A stretch of 64,000 bases of DNA from Pelomonas sp. BJYL3 (GCF_027257975.1 NZ_JANZKX010000003.1:793296-857295), one strand, 5' to 3'. Positions 26,194 through 35,127 are shown, counted from the first letter of the stretch. Program-made: numbers and translations. Notes: generated from the letters alone by a model not told the origin.

Positions 26194-26641
26194 CTCCGAC
26201 AGCCCTCAGGCCCTCCCGGCCAGCGCCCCCTTCAGCGTGCTGCTCGTGGACGACGACGACGTGGCCACCGAAGGCGTGCTGCGCAGCTTCAAGAAGCTGG
26301 GCATCCACTGCAACACCGTCACGGCCGAGGATGGCCTGGTGGCCCTGGAGATCCTGCGCAACCAGCATCCCACGCGGCGCCTGAGCGGTCCCTTCCTCGT
26401 GCTGCTGGACCTGAACATGCCGCGCATGGATGGCTTCCAGTTCCTGGAGGTCCTGCGCAAGGACCCGGCGCTGAAGCGGACCGTGGTCTTCGTGCTGACC
26501 ACCTCGGCCCGGGACACCGACCGCGCCCGCGCCTACAACGAGAACGTGGCCGGCTTCATGGTCAAGTCGGCCGTGGGCCCGCAGTTCTCGCTGCTGGCCA
26601 GCTTCCTCGACAAGTACTCCGCCTCGGTCTACCTGCCCTGA
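26186..26641 (+). CDS. Single-domain response regulator (Rcp-like)
   Basis: A 151-residue receiver. Acidic pocket LLVDDDDVATEGV near residue 15, phosphoacceptor Asp75 in VLLDLNMPRMDG, Thr in FVLTTSARD and Lys in GFMVKSAV. No output domain, as in Rcp1/CheY-like partners of phytochrome-type kinases. It has the strongest ribosome site seen in the window (AAGGAGGT at 26173) and overlaps the kinase gene by 8 bp, so it is surely its phosphorelay partner. The c-di-GMP enzyme follows 13 bp downstream. Confidence 0.93.
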   Translation: MTSSDSPQALPASAPFSVLLVDDDDVATEGVLRSFKKLGIHCNTVTAEDGLVALEILRNQHPTRRLSGPFLVLLDLNMPRMDGFQFLEVLRKDPALKRTVVFVLTTSARDTDRARAYNENVAGFMVKSAVGPQFSLLASFLDKYSASVYLP

Positions 26642-26654
26642 CCCGGAGCCTCGC

Positions 26655-28403
26655 ATGGAAGCGCTGAGCATTGCCGAGACCGGTGACATCTACGCCCTGC
26701 TGGTCGACGATGACGACGTGGACCGCGAACGCCTGGCGCGCATGCTCAAGCGCTACCGGCGGCCCATCCACATTGCCGAGGCCTCGTCCAAGTCCGGCGC
26801 CCTGGCCGAGCTGCGCGAGCGCAAGGTGCGCTTCTCCTTCATCTTCCTGGACTTCAAGCTGGACGACGGCGACGGCCGCGAGCTGCTGCCCGACATCTGG
26901 GAAAGCGTGGGCGCCGACTGCGTGGTCGTGGCGGTCACCGGCGGCGGCAGCGAGAAGACCGCGGCGGACGCCATCAAGCTGGGCATCCGCGAGTACCTCT
27001 CCAAGGTGGACCTCTCCACCGACAAGGTCAGCAGCGCGATCGACGAGGGTCTCAAGTGGATCCAGGTGCAGGCGCGGCTGCGCCAGGCCGAGCAGGATCT
27101 GCTGCACAAGAGCCTGCATGACGCGCTGACCGATCTGCCCAACCGCCATGTGTTCTTCGACCGGCTGGAGCAGTTCTGCATGATCCACCGCCGCAAGTCA
27201 GACCCCTTCGCGGTGCTGATGCTGGACCTGGACCGCTTCAAGGAGGTCAACGACATGCGCGGCCACGTGGTCGGCGACCGGCTGCTGGTGGAGGTCTCGC
27301 GCCGCCTGGCGGACAGCGTGCGCGAGGCCGACACCGTGGCGCGCCTGGGCGGCGACGAATTCGCCATGATCCTGCACGGCGTGCATTCGCTGGAGGTGGC
27401 CCAGGCCATGGCGCAGAAGGTGGTGAAGCTGCTGGAGCAGCCCTTCGCGCTGGGGGCGGACGTGCTGCGCATCGGCGCCTCGGTGGGCATCGCCCTGTGC
27501 CCGCAGCACGGCCAGGACCCCAACACCCTGCTGAGCCGCGCGGACAACGCCATGTACCGCGCCAAGAAAGGCATCGACAAGGCCGTCATCTACGACGAGC
27601 TGGAGCCCAAGAGCAGCAATTTCACCGACCGCCTGATGCTGCTGGGCGACCTGGAGCTGGCCCTGGACCGCGGCGAGCTGGACTGGCACTGGCAGCCCAA
27701 GATCGACCTGCGGGACGGACACATCCTGGGCTTCGAGGTGCTGGCGCGCTGGCAGCATCGCAAGTTCGGCAACGTGCCACCGGACGTGTTCATCGCGGCC
27801 GTCGAGCCCTCGCCCCTGCTGCCGCGCTTCACGCTGGAGACCTTCAACCGCGTGTTCAGCCAGCTCGCCCGCCTGCCGGCGCCAGCGTTGGAGGCGCGGG
27901 TGGCGGTCAACATCTCGGCGCGCATCCTGGAGTACCCGGATTTCGTCGAGCAGCTGCTGGCCGTGCTCCGGCAGCACGGGGTGCAGCCCGGGCAACTGAC
28001 CCTGGAGCTGACCGAGACCGCGCTGATCGCCAACCCCGTGCAGGCGCGCCGGGTGATCGATGCGCTGGCGGCCGAGGGCATTGAGCTGTCCATCGATGAC
28101 TTCGGCGCCGGCTTCACCTCCTTCGGCTACCTGCGCGACTTCGCCATCAAGGAAATCAAGATCGACAAGTCCTACATCATCACGCTCGGCCAGAACCAGT
28201 TCGACCTGTCCCTGGTGACCAGCCTGGTGGTGTTCTGCCGCTCCCTGGACATCCGCCTGGTGGCCGAGGGCGTGGAGACGACGGACTGCTGGCAGCGCCT
28301 GCTGGAGCTGGGCTGCCACTGCGGCCAGGGCTACGGCATCAGCCGGCCCATGCCCTTCGACGACCTGCCGGCCTGGCTGGAGCAGTGGCGGCAGCGCCAC
28401 TGA
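26655..28403 (+). CDS. REC-GGDEF-EAL bifunctional c-di-GMP regulator
   Basis: A 582-residue cytosolic protein. The receiver domain (about 12-130) has acids LLVDDDDVDRE and phosphoacceptor Asp66 in IFLDFKLDDGDG. GGDEF (about 150-305) has an intact GGDEF at 232-236 preceded five residues earlier by an I-site RxxD (READ). EAL (about 325-575) has the motif as EVL at Glu361 (a common functional variant), LELTETA, SIDDFGAGFTSFGYL, IKIDKSYI and GQGYGISRPMP. All catalytic elements are present, so both synthesis and hydrolysis are possible. It is the last gene of the kinase/receiver operon, giving a phosphorelay to c-di-GMP. Confidence 0.93.
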   Translation: MEALSIAETGDIYALLVDDDDVDRERLARMLKRYRRPIHIAEASSKSGALAELRERKVRFSFIFLDFKLDDGDGRELLPDIWESVGADCVVVAVTGGGSEKTAADAIKLGIREYLSKVDLSTDKVSSAIDEGLKWIQVQARLRQAEQDLLHKSLHDALTDLPNRHVFFDRLEQFCMIHRRKSDPFAVLMLDLDRFKEVNDMRGHVVGDRLLVEVSRRLADSVREADTVARLGGDEFAMILHGVHSLEVAQAMAQKVVKLLEQPFALGADVLRIGASVGIALCPQHGQDPNTLLSRADNAMYRAKKGIDKAVIYDELEPKSSNFTDRLMLLGDLELALDRGELDWHWQPKIDLRDGHILGFEVLARWQHRKFGNVPPDVFIAAVEPSPLLPRFTLETFNRVFSQLARLPAPALEARVAVNISARILEYPDFVEQLLAVLRQHGVQPGQLTLELTETALIANPVQARRVIDALAAEGIELSIDDFGAGFTSFGYLRDFAIKEIKIDKSYIITLGQNQFDLSLVTSLVVFCRSLDIRLVAEGVETTDCWQRLLELGCHCGQGYGISRPMPFDDLPAWLEQWRQRH

Positions 28404-28424
28404 GCCCGCCAGGGCGCCAGAAGC

Positions 28425-28703
28425 TCACTCCGTGATCTGCACGCCCTTCCAGAAGGCCACGCGGCCCTTGATGGCGGCGAATGCCTCGTTGGGCTCGGCG
28501 TAGAACCACACGGCGTCCGGGTTGAACTCGCCGTTGACCAGCAGGCTCAGGTATTGAGCCTGGCCCTTCTCGCTGCTGCTGCGGTGGTTGCTGAAGCTGG
28601 TGTAGGCCTTGTTCAGCGCGGACTCGGGGAAGTAGTGGTTGCCGTCCACCAGCACGGTGTCATTGCTCTCGGCGAGGATCACGCCGTTCCAGATGGCTTT
28701 CAT
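28425..28703 (-). CDS. DUF427 domain protein
   Basis: A 92-residue protein with the DUF427 signature: KAIWNGVILAESNDTVLVDG near the N-terminus, NHYFPESAL, and VWFYAEPNEAFAAIKGRVAFW at the C-terminal half. Family function is unknown. Start 28703 is chosen because the family begins with this short strand; 23 upstream codons look non-coding. It is convergent with the c-di-GMP gene, with 21 bp between the stops. Confidence 0.85.
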   Translation of the reverse strand: MKAIWNGVILAESNDTVLVDGNHYFPESALNKAYTSFSNHRSSSEKGQAQYLSLLVNGEFNPDAVWFYAEPNEAFAAIKGRVAFWKGVQITE

Positions 28704-28780
28704 GGCCAGGGCTCCCAAGGTGAAGATGCCGCGACTATAGGCTGCGCCCGCGGCCGCGCGCAGCGCCGACAATCCGGGCC

Positions 28781-29050
28781 ATGTACCAGCCCCTCAAACG
28801 TTTCCAGACCTACCGCGGCAAGGACATCCGCATCACCAGCGGCAGCGCCCGCGAGCTGCCGCCCGGCAGCTTCGCCGTGCTGGCCATCGGGGGCGGCGCC
28901 GAGGGCTGGGGCCTGGCCCACATCGGCCCGGATGGTGACGCGGCCGACCTCGGGGGCGAGTACTACTTCGCCACCGCCGAGGAGGCCCTGGACTTCCTGC
29001 ACCAGCTGATCGACCTGATGCTGGACGGCGGCGATCCCGAGGCGGGCTGA
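28781..29050 (+). CDS. Small conserved-looking protein, unknown function
   Basis: An 89-residue soluble protein (MYQPLKRFQTYRGKDIRITS...) with a glycine-rich middle (LAIGGGAEGWGLAHIGPDGD) and an acidic C-terminal helix (EEALDFLHQLIDLMLDGGD). I do not recognise the family. It is divergent from the DUF427 gene (77 bp between starts) and convergent with the DUF4401 gene. The even codon use and sharp ends argue that it is real. Confidence 0.65.
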   Translation: MYQPLKRFQTYRGKDIRITSGSARELPPGSFAVLAIGGGAEGWGLAHIGPDGDAADLGGEYYFATAEEALDFLHQLIDLMLDGGDPEAG

Positions 29051-29060
29051 AGCCGAAGGC

Positions 29061-30677
29061 TCAGGGCAGCCGCTGCAGGTTCCTGTCGGCCAGGCCCACG
29101 AGCAGGGCGCGGCCGTCGGGCATCACGCGGAACTCGCCGAAGGCCGCTGCGCGCATGCGCGGCTCCTGGCCTTCCTGGAAGTACCAGGCATCGCTGACGA
29201 GCGTCCAGTGGCCATTGACCGGGCTCAGCATCAGCAGCTGGGTGCCGGCGGCCGGCGCCTCCTGCGCTTGCAGCAGGCGCACTTCGGTGGCCACGCCGCG
29301 GGCGTCCAGCCGGGCCTCCAGCCGGGGCCGCTCCTGCCAGGGGCCGGCGATCTCGGCCACGGGAGGCAGCGCCGGCAGCGCGTAGTTGACGCGCATGTAG
29401 TCGCCCTGGATCAGTGATCGCGGGTCCACCGGCGCCAGCCCCACGAAGACCGGCCGGCCCTGCGCGATGAGCTGCTCCTTCTGCCAGATCAGCCCGTTGA
29501 CCACGCCCAGGCAGAGCAGGCCGCACAGGGGGATCGCCCACCGCGCGGCGCCCTCGGGCTTCGCAAGGCCGAGCCGCAGCGGGCGGCGCTCGGCCGTCAG
29601 CCACAGCCAGGCCCCGAGCACGGCGCCCGAGGCCACGAGGACCAGGGCCTTGTCCGTCAGGGGCAGCGCCAGCTGGTAGTAGAAGCTGCCCAGCGTCCAC
29701 AAGGCCACGGCGGCCGCGCCAAGGGCCAGCACGCGGCGGCCGCGCACCAGGGCCAGGCCCAGGACCAGCAGGCAGGCGCCCAGGGCCGGCAGTACGAAGG
29801 CCAGCCCCAGGAGCAGCAGCGCCGGCACCAGCAGCCGCCACTGCCGCAGGACGGGCCAGGCCTGCGGCAGTGCCGCCAGGCCCAGCGCGGCAGCCAGCAC
29901 CGACAGCGCGGCCGGCCCCATCCGGCCCGAGGCCCAGAGGTGCGCGCCGAAGGCTGCATGCAGCTCCCTGGCAAGACCTGACCCCAGCCCTCCGCTCATC
30001 ATGAAGGTGGGCCCGGACAGCCAGGCCAGCACGGGCAGCAGGCCCAGGACCCAGCCACGGACCACGGGCTCCAGCAGCGCCGCCGCGGCCGCGCCCGGCG
30101 CGCGCAGGCCCTGGGCATGCAGCCAGGCCTGGGCGAGCCCCCACAGGCCCAGGGTCAGGTAGACCGACCACCACAGCGGGGCGAAATCGCCCCCGATCCA
30201 ATGCGGCCCCCGGACGAGCAGCAGGCACAGCCAGGCCCCCGCCACGCCCAGCATGAGGCGCAGCCAGTGCCGCGGCAGGGCCAGCACCAGGGCGGCACAC
30301 AGAAGCAGTCCCAGGGCCGGCGCCATGCGGCTGGGCAGGTCACGGCCCAGCGCATAGCCCACGCTGCCCAGCCCCAGCAGCAGCAGGGGCAGGGCCAGCT
30401 GTTCCAGGAAACGCCCCACGCTTTCGGAGCGCAGCAGGCCCACGCCGGCCGCGAGCAGCAGCAGGCCGACGACATAGGCCGTCACCCCATGCTCCCAGGC
30501 CCGGCCCAGCAGCAGTGCCAGGAAGATGACGAAGGGGATGAGGGCCAGCCAGGCGCCCAGGGCCGTCAGCAGCTGGACCGGCCAGGGGTGCTCCGCCGCG
30601 GGCAGACCGGCCTCGGGCGGCAGCAGGCCCTGCTGCTGCGCCTGCACCATCCAGTCAGGCAGGGAGGGGGTGCTCAT
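29061..30677 (-). CDS. DUF4401 / GDYXXLXY multi-spanning membrane protein
   Basis: A 538-residue protein with about 12 hydrophobic helices (first PVQLLTALGAWLALIPFVIF near residue 33) followed by a C-terminal soluble domain (about 380-538) starting with IWQKEQLIAQGRPVFVGLAP and containing QGDYMRVNYALP, the GDYXXLXY signature. This DUF4401-plus-GDYXXLXY fusion regularly sits next to a DUF2157 gene, as here (4-bp overlap). Function unknown, probably inner membrane. The dispersed 14-bp word is present at 29971-29984 in a phase encoding SGLA. Confidence 0.88.
   Translation of the reverse strand: MSTPSLPDWMVQAQQQGLLPPEAGLPAAEHPWPVQLLTALGAWLALIPFVIFLALLLGRAWEHGVTAYVVGLLLLAAGVGLLRSESVGRFLEQLALPLLLLGLGSVGYALGRDLPSRMAPALGLLLCAALVLALPRHWLRLMLGVAGAWLCLLLVRGPHWIGGDFAPLWWSVYLTLGLWGLAQAWLHAQGLRAPGAAAAALLEPVVRGWVLGLLPVLAWLSGPTFMMSGGLGSGLARELHAAFGAHLWASGRMGPAALSVLAAALGLAALPQAWPVLRQWRLLVPALLLLGLAFVLPALGACLLVLGLALVRGRRVLALGAAAVALWTLGSFYYQLALPLTDKALVLVASGAVLGAWLWLTAERRPLRLGLAKPEGAARWAIPLCGLLCLGVVNGLIWQKEQLIAQGRPVFVGLAPVDPRSLIQGDYMRVNYALPALPPVAEIAGPWQERPRLEARLDARGVATEVRLLQAQEAPAAGTQLLMLSPVNGHWTLVSDAWYFQEGQEPRMRAAAFGEFRVMPDGRALLVGLADRNLQRLP
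29971..29984 (-). repeat. Dispersed 14-bp word, copy 4
   Basis: GGGTCAGGTCTTGC on the minus strand, inside the DUF4401 gene in sense orientation, phase read as SGLA. Confidence 0.9.
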
Positions 30678-31645
30678 GGCGCGACCTCCCCTGCCCCGCC
30701 CTGCGGCCGCGTGCGCCGCAGGATCAGCTGCACGCTGACCGTCAGCAGGCCCGCCGCGACCAGGCCCAGCAGCAGCATGGTGCCGAGGGGTTCGCCGTGC
30801 TGGCCCTTGAGCATCAGCCGGCCCAGGCCGGCCAGCAGCAGGGTGTCCAGGGCCAGGGCCAGCGCGCTGAGCGCATAGACCTCACGCCAGTACCAGGCCG
30901 CCGCCAGGCCGCCGGCCAGCACCAGCAGGCCCAGCGGGTACTGCGGCTGCACATCGCTCGCGATCAGGCTGCCCAGCGCCGTGGCCGACAGCGCGACCAC
31001 ACCCAGCAGGACCGCCGCCCGCCAGGCCCAGGGCTGCACGCCAGGCGTGGGCGGCTTGAGGGCCATGCCCGCGCCCAGCAGCGCAAAGGCCAGGAAACCG
31101 CAGGCATGCACCCCCAGCGTGGCCGCCGTGGCCTGCCACTGGAAGCCGGCGTGGGTGTGCGTCCACAGGCTGATGCCCGTGACGACCACCAGCACCCAGG
31201 GCGTCCAGACCAGCTCGCTGCGCGCCCCCCAGCTCAGGGGCAGGGCCAGCGTGGCCCACAGGGCGAAGAGCTGCCAGGCGTCGGCACCGGTGGGATAGGT
31301 CTGGCCGAAGAGGGCCAGCAGGCCCCCCAGGCTCAGCAGGGCCAGCAGGCCCGCGGCCCCGCGCCAGGCCGGCCGCGCCCAGGCCCCCAGCAGCGCAGCG
31401 GCCAGCAGACCCTGCAGCAGCAGGAAACGCGTGCTGCGCGGCAGCTCGCCCCAGTTCGCGGCCACCCACATCATCGTGCCCAGGCCCAGCAGGCCAGCGG
31501 CCAGGCCGGCCGCGCCCAGGCGCAGGCGGCCCAGGGCGTCCGGCGGGGCCTGATCCAGGCCGCTGAGGGCCCACAGGCGTCGTGCCCGGGTGTCGTCCAG
31601 GCCCTGCTCGGCCGTCCATCGATACAGCTGTTCATGCAGACTCAT
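30674..31645 (-). CDS. DUF2157 membrane protein
   Basis: A 323-residue inner-membrane protein. The N-terminal 45 residues are soluble (LHEQLYRWTAEQGLDDTRAR), typical of DUF2157, followed by about nine hydrophobic helices and the conserved MMWVAANWGELPRSTRFLLL. It overlaps the DUF4401 gene by 4 bp, and the two are a recurring pair of unknown function. It is divergent from the dienelactone hydrolase gene. Confidence 0.88.
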   Translation of the reverse strand: MSLHEQLYRWTAEQGLDDTRARRLWALSGLDQAPPDALGRLRLGAAGLAAGLLGLGTMMWVAANWGELPRSTRFLLLQGLLAAALLGAWARPAWRGAAGLLALLSLGGLLALFGQTYPTGADAWQLFALWATLALPLSWGARSELVWTPWVLVVVTGISLWTHTHAGFQWQATAATLGVHACGFLAFALLGAGMALKPPTPGVQPWAWRAAVLLGVVALSATALGSLIASDVQPQYPLGLLVLAGGLAAAWYWREVYALSALALALDTLLLAGLGRLMLKGQHGEPLGTMLLLGLVAAGLLTVSVQLILRRTRPQGGAGEVAP

Positions 31646-31817
31646 GCATGCCCTCCATGGCTGCCCCGCACCTCACGGGGCCATGCCCGCCTCGGCCCAG
31701 CGCCAGGCGGTCCCGACAACGGACGGGTGCGCTGCCCGCCGCGGACGGCCCCGCGACATGGGCAGGGCCGGTGCGATGATAGCCAGCGTCCGCCCACCCA
31801 GACCCTGAGGAGCCTCC

Positions 31818-32483
31818 ATGGGACAGATGATCGAGTTCAAGCGACCCGACGGCCAGCGCAGCGCCGCTTACCTCGCCCTGGCCGCGCCCGGTGCGCCGGG
31901 CCTGGTGCTGATCCAGGAGTGGTGGGGGCTCAACGGGCACATCCGGGCGCTGGCCGACCGCTTCGCCGCCGCGGGCTTCGAGACCCTGGCGCCGGACCTC
32001 TACCGCGGCCGCCTGGCCAGCAGTGCCGACGAAGCCAGCCACCTGATGAACGGCCTGGACTTTCCCGATGCCACGCACCAGGACCTGCGGGGCGCGGTGC
32101 TGCACCTGGCCGCAACGGGGCGCAAGGTGGGGGCCCTGGGCTTCTGCATGGGCGGCGCGCTGACCGTGGCCGCCGCCGTGCATGTGCCGGAGCTCGATGC
32201 GGCCGTCTGCTTCTACGGCATCCCGTCCGCCGGTTTCGCCGACCCGGCCCGCATCCGCAAGCCCTTCCAGGGCCACTTCGCCACACGGGACGACTGGTGC
32301 ACGCCGGCCGCGGCGGCGCAGCTGGAGCAGGCCATGCGGGCCGCCGGCCAGCAGCCCGAGTGCTTCCACTACGAGGCCGACCACGCCTTCTTCAATGACG
32401 CCCGCCCGGAGGTCTTCGATGCCGCCGCCGCTGCGCTGGCCTGGCAGCGCAGCGTGGACTTCCTCAGGCGCACGCTGGCCTGA
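31818..32483 (+). CDS. Dienelactone hydrolase family protein
   Basis: A 221-residue alpha/beta hydrolase. The nucleophile is Cys in LGFCMGGALT, which replaces the usual Ser and defines the DLH family; the acid is in the ATRDDWCTP region and the His in YEADHAFFND. The conserved IQEWWGLN after the first strands supplies the oxyanion region. DLH enzymes open dienelactones in chlorocatechol breakdown, but many chromosomal homologues have unknown substrates. An AGGAG site precedes the ATG. It is convergent with mgsA, 3 bp between the stops. Confidence 0.92.
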   Translation: MGQMIEFKRPDGQRSAAYLALAAPGAPGLVLIQEWWGLNGHIRALADRFAAAGFETLAPDLYRGRLASSADEASHLMNGLDFPDATHQDLRGAVLHLAATGRKVGALGFCMGGALTVAAAVHVPELDAAVCFYGIPSAGFADPARIRKPFQGHFATRDDWCTPAAAAQLEQAMRAAGQQPECFHYEADHAFFNDARPEVFDAAAAALAWQRSVDFLRRTLA

Positions 32484-32486
32484 GCG

Positions 32487-32876
32487 TCAGCCGGGGCCCA
32501 GGCGATCCTGCAGCGCCTGCAGCATCAGCCGGGCGCTGGCCACATTGGTGGCGCAGGGCACGTCGTGCACATCGCAGGCGCGGACCAGGGCGTTGATGTC
32601 CGGCTCATGCGGCTGCGGGGTCATGGGGTCGCGCAGGAAGACCACGGCGTCCACCCCGCCCACGGCCAGGCGGGCGCCGATCTGCAGGTCACCGCCCAGC
32701 GGGCCCGAGAGCAGGCACTCGACCTGCAGCCCGCATTCGCGCTGCAAGCGCCCACCGGTGGTGCCGGTGGCCATCAGCGTGCAGCGGCCCAGCAGGCCGC
32801 GGAACTCCCCGGCCAGGGCCACCATCTCCTTCTTCCTGCCGTCGTGGGCAATCAGGGCCAGCTTCATGCGGCCCAT
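32487..32876 (-). CDS. mgsA: Methylglyoxal synthase
   Basis: A 129-residue MgsA, converting dihydroxyacetone phosphate to methylglyoxal and phosphate. Visible motifs: [14 protein letters not shown] (catalytic-site His/Asp region), [11 protein letters not shown] (phosphate binding), [14 protein letters not shown] with the catalytic Asp of GGD, and [17 protein letters not shown] with the active-site His. Length is close to the family norm. ATG 32876 or 32867 (three codons inside) are both possible starts. Confidence 0.92.
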   Translation of the reverse strand: MGRMKLALIAHDGRKKEMVALAGEFRGLLGRCTLMATGTTGGRLQRECGLQVECLLSGPLGGDLQIGARLAVGGVDAVVFLRDPMTPQPHEPDINALVRACDVHDVPCATNVASARLMLQALQDRLGPG

Positions 32877-32891
32877 GATAGGGCGCAGGAG

Positions 32892-33290
32892 TTACAGCGA
32901 GATATCGAGAATGGTCTCGGGCACGTCTTCCAGCCAGGCCGAGAGCTGCTGCTGGACGTGCTCGGGCGCGCAGGACTCGGGCAGGTATTCGTCAGCGCCT
33001 TCGGCCAGGTCGATGACGATCTCCTCGAACTGGTCGCCGCCCAGCATCAGCACGCGGGTGCGCCAGAGGCTGGGATCGGCCTTGATGCGGCGGCACAGCT
33101 CCATGCCGTCGATGGGGCCGGGCATGAAGCGGTCCAGCACCACGGCGTCCGGGCGGCAGCTGCGCGCCAGGATCTCGCCGGTGGCGGCGTCGGCGCATTC
33201 CAGGATGTCCACATCCTCGGCGCCGAGGCTGGCTCGCAGGAGGCTGCGAATGTCCGTCCGGGGTTCAATGAGCAACAACTGCTTGCGCAT
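32892..33290 (-). CDS. Degenerate receiver protein, paralogue of 33478-33879
   Basis: A 132-residue receiver-fold protein, closely related to the next gene (shared ECADAATGEILAR, GMELCRRIKAD versus GLELCRRLKAD). The phosphoacceptor Asp is kept (VVLDRFMPG), but the acidic pocket is LLIEPRTDI instead of an Asp/Glu pair and the conserved Lys-Pro is replaced (DEYLPESCAP where the sister has DEYLIKPFSP). Phosphorylation should therefore be impaired, and it may work as a phosphorylation-independent or decoy receiver. Start 33290 is at the first strand MRKQLLLIE. Confidence 0.85.
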   Translation of the reverse strand: MRKQLLLIEPRTDIRSLLRASLGAEDVDILECADAATGEILARSCRPDAVVLDRFMPGPIDGMELCRRIKADPSLWRTRVLMLGGDQFEEIVIDLAEGADEYLPESCAPEHVQQQLSAWLEDVPETILDISL

Positions 33291-33477
33291 CACGCACCTT
33301 TCAAGCTGGGGGCTGGAATGAATCGGGGCGAAGGGTCGCAAAGCTCGCAGGCGCTGACCAAGGGGTTAATCCTGACGCGGACCTGATCCCCGCCCCAGGG
33401 TGGCCGCGGGCGCGACATTTGTCACGAACGGGAGGATCGGTATTTGCCCGGACCGCGTCCGCCTGCCGCGGCCGGGA

Positions 33478-33879
33478 TCAGACGGCGATGTCCGGTTGCA
33501 GCGGCGGGGGCTCGTCGAACCAGAGATGCAGCTGCGCGGCCAGGCGGGCGGGGCTGAAGGGCTTGATGAGGTATTCGTCGGCACCGGCCTGGCGGCCGAT
33601 CAGCACATCGTTGCGGTGCCCGCGCGCGCTGACCATCAGCACCTTGATGCCGGACAGCGTGAGATCGGCCTTCAGCCGGCGGCACAGCTCCAGGCCGTCG
33701 AAGGGCCCGGGCATCATCACGTCGAGCACGATGGCGTCGGGCCGGCATTCGCGGGCCAGGATCTCGCCGGTGGCGGCGTCCGCGCATTCGAAGATCTCGA
33801 GGCCCTCGTCCTCAAGGGTCATGCGCAAGAGCTGGCGGATCTCGGACTGGTCTTCGATGACCAGCAACGTCTTCTTCAT
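33478..33879 (-). CDS. Single-domain response regulator
   Basis: A 133-residue CheY-like receiver with all key residues: LLVIEDQSEIRQ (acidic pair), IVLDVMMPGPFDG (phosphoacceptor Asp), MVSARGHRND (Ser), and DEYLIKPFSPA (Lys). No output domain. A GGAG site lies upstream of ATG 33879. The degenerate paralogue follows on the same strand 187 bp downstream, consistent with tandem duplication followed by decay of one copy. No kinase gene is adjacent. Confidence 0.9.
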   Translation of the reverse strand: MKKTLLVIEDQSEIRQLLRMTLEDEGLEIFECADAATGEILARECRPDAIVLDVMMPGPFDGLELCRRLKADLTLSGIKVLMVSARGHRNDVLIGRQAGADEYLIKPFSPARLAAQLHLWFDEPPPLQPDIAV

Positions 33880-33999
33880 GGGCAGGGCTCCGGAACCTGC
33901 CAAGGCTAGCGCCGCAGGCCGGCGCGCACGCTGACAGCGCACCAACGCCGGCCGCCCTGCCGTGAACTATGGGCGCCGGAAGGCGCCCTTGTGCGAGCC

Positions 34000-35043
34000 T
34001 CAGATCAGGCCGCGGCGCTCCTGGTCCTTCTCCAGCGAGCGGAACAGGGCGCCGAAGTTGCCTTCGCCGAAGCCCAGGTTGTTCGCGCGCTGGATGATCT
34101 CGATGAAGATCGGCCCGATGATGTTCTTGGTGAAGATCTGCAGCAGGTAGCCCTGCTCGTCGCCGTCGACCAGCACCTGGTGCTGCGCCAGCCGGGCATG
34201 GTCCTCGCGCACGCCGGGCACGCGGTCAAAGACCTCGCGGTAGTAGTCCGCATCGATCTCCAGGGTCTCGATGGGGCTGCCCTTCAGCGCATCCAGCGAG
34301 GCCAGGATGTCGCGCGTCAGGAAGGCCAGGTGCTGGACGCCGGGGCCCTTGTACTCGCGCAGGTACTCGGCGATCTGGTCCTTGTCATCCTTGGGCTGGT
34401 TGATGGGAATGCAGAAGGAGCCATCCGGCGAGCGCAGCGCAAAGCTGGTCAGCCCGGTCTTGACGCCCTGGATGTCGAAGTAGCGCACCTGGGTGAAGCC
34501 GAAGATGTCGCGGTAGAAGTCCGCCCACTTGTCCTGCTCGCCGGGGGGCACGTTGTTGGTGAGGTGGTCCACCACCAGAAAGCCCTTGTCGGGCTGGACC
34601 AGGGGCTGCTCCAGGGCCACGAAGTCACGCTCGTAGAGCGACAGGGGCGCGCTGCCCCAGGACTGGGCGTCGATGAAGTAGATCACGCTCTCGCCGATGC
34701 CCCACACGGCCGGATAGGCGTGGTCCTTCATGGCGGCCGGCACCTCCACCGCGCCGCGGCTCACCGCCGCGTGCAGGGCGGCCTGGGCGTCGTCCACGCG
34801 CCAGCCCATGGCGCTGATGGCCGGGCCGTGGCGGCGGGCGAACTGGGCCGAATGGCCTTCGCGCTCGCCGTTGAGCAGGAAGTGGATGTCGTTCTGGCGG
34901 AAATAGGCGATGTCCTTGGACGCATGGCGGCGCAGCTTGGAGAAGCCGAAGGCCCAGAACAGGGACTCCAGGTGCTGCAGATCCGGGCCGCAGAACTCGG
35001 TGAACTCGATGCCGCGAAGGCCGCAGGGATTGATCTGGCTCAT
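34000..35043 (-). CDS. hpd: 4-hydroxyphenylpyruvate dioxygenase
   Basis: A 347-residue HPPD, the Fe(II) dioxygenase turning 4-hydroxyphenylpyruvate into homogentisate in tyrosine breakdown. The vicinal-oxygen-chelate repeats provide the iron ligands His in LVVDHLTNNV, His in GVQHLAFLT and Glu in GPIFIEIIQR, followed by the C-terminal gating helix NNLGFGEGNFGALFRSLE. A strong GAGGAG site supports ATG 35043. The gene is divergent from a LysR regulator across a 114-bp gap holding a LysR-type palindrome. Downstream homogentisate genes are not in the window. Confidence 0.96.
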   Translation of the reverse strand: MSQINPCGLRGIEFTEFCGPDLQHLESLFWAFGFSKLRRHASKDIAYFRQNDIHFLLNGEREGHSAQFARRHGPAISAMGWRVDDAQAALHAAVSRGAVEVPAAMKDHAYPAVWGIGESVIYFIDAQSWGSAPLSLYERDFVALEQPLVQPDKGFLVVDHLTNNVPPGEQDKWADFYRDIFGFTQVRYFDIQGVKTGLTSFALRSPDGSFCIPINQPKDDKDQIAEYLREYKGPGVQHLAFLTRDILASLDALKGSPIETLEIDADYYREVFDRVPGVREDHARLAQHQVLVDGDEQGYLLQIFTKNIIGPIFIEIIQRANNLGFGEGNFGALFRSLEKDQERRGLI

Positions 35044-35106
35044 GGGGTCTCCTCTTTTCCTGGGTAGAGCGGGGGGATGGATTGACCGTGATTCTTCTTG
35101 GGGCTC

Positions 35107-35127
35107 AAATTCGAAGAAAGCGAATTT
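35107..35127. promoter_or_regulatory. LysR-type operator between hpd and its divergent regulator
   Basis: AAATTCG-AAGAAAG-CGAATTT is a perfect inverted repeat with 7-bp arms, and it contains a T-N11-A LysR box (TCG-N7-CGA). It lies 64 bp upstream of hpd and 31 bp upstream of the LysR gene, where a shared activator/autorepressor site is expected. The surrounding DNA is AT-rich for this genome. Binding is inferred. Confidence 0.6.

Noticed and set aside
33415..33423. ACATTTGTC, the same word as in the psuK operator
   Set aside because: Single nine-base match without the inverted repeat or the second copy; likely chance.
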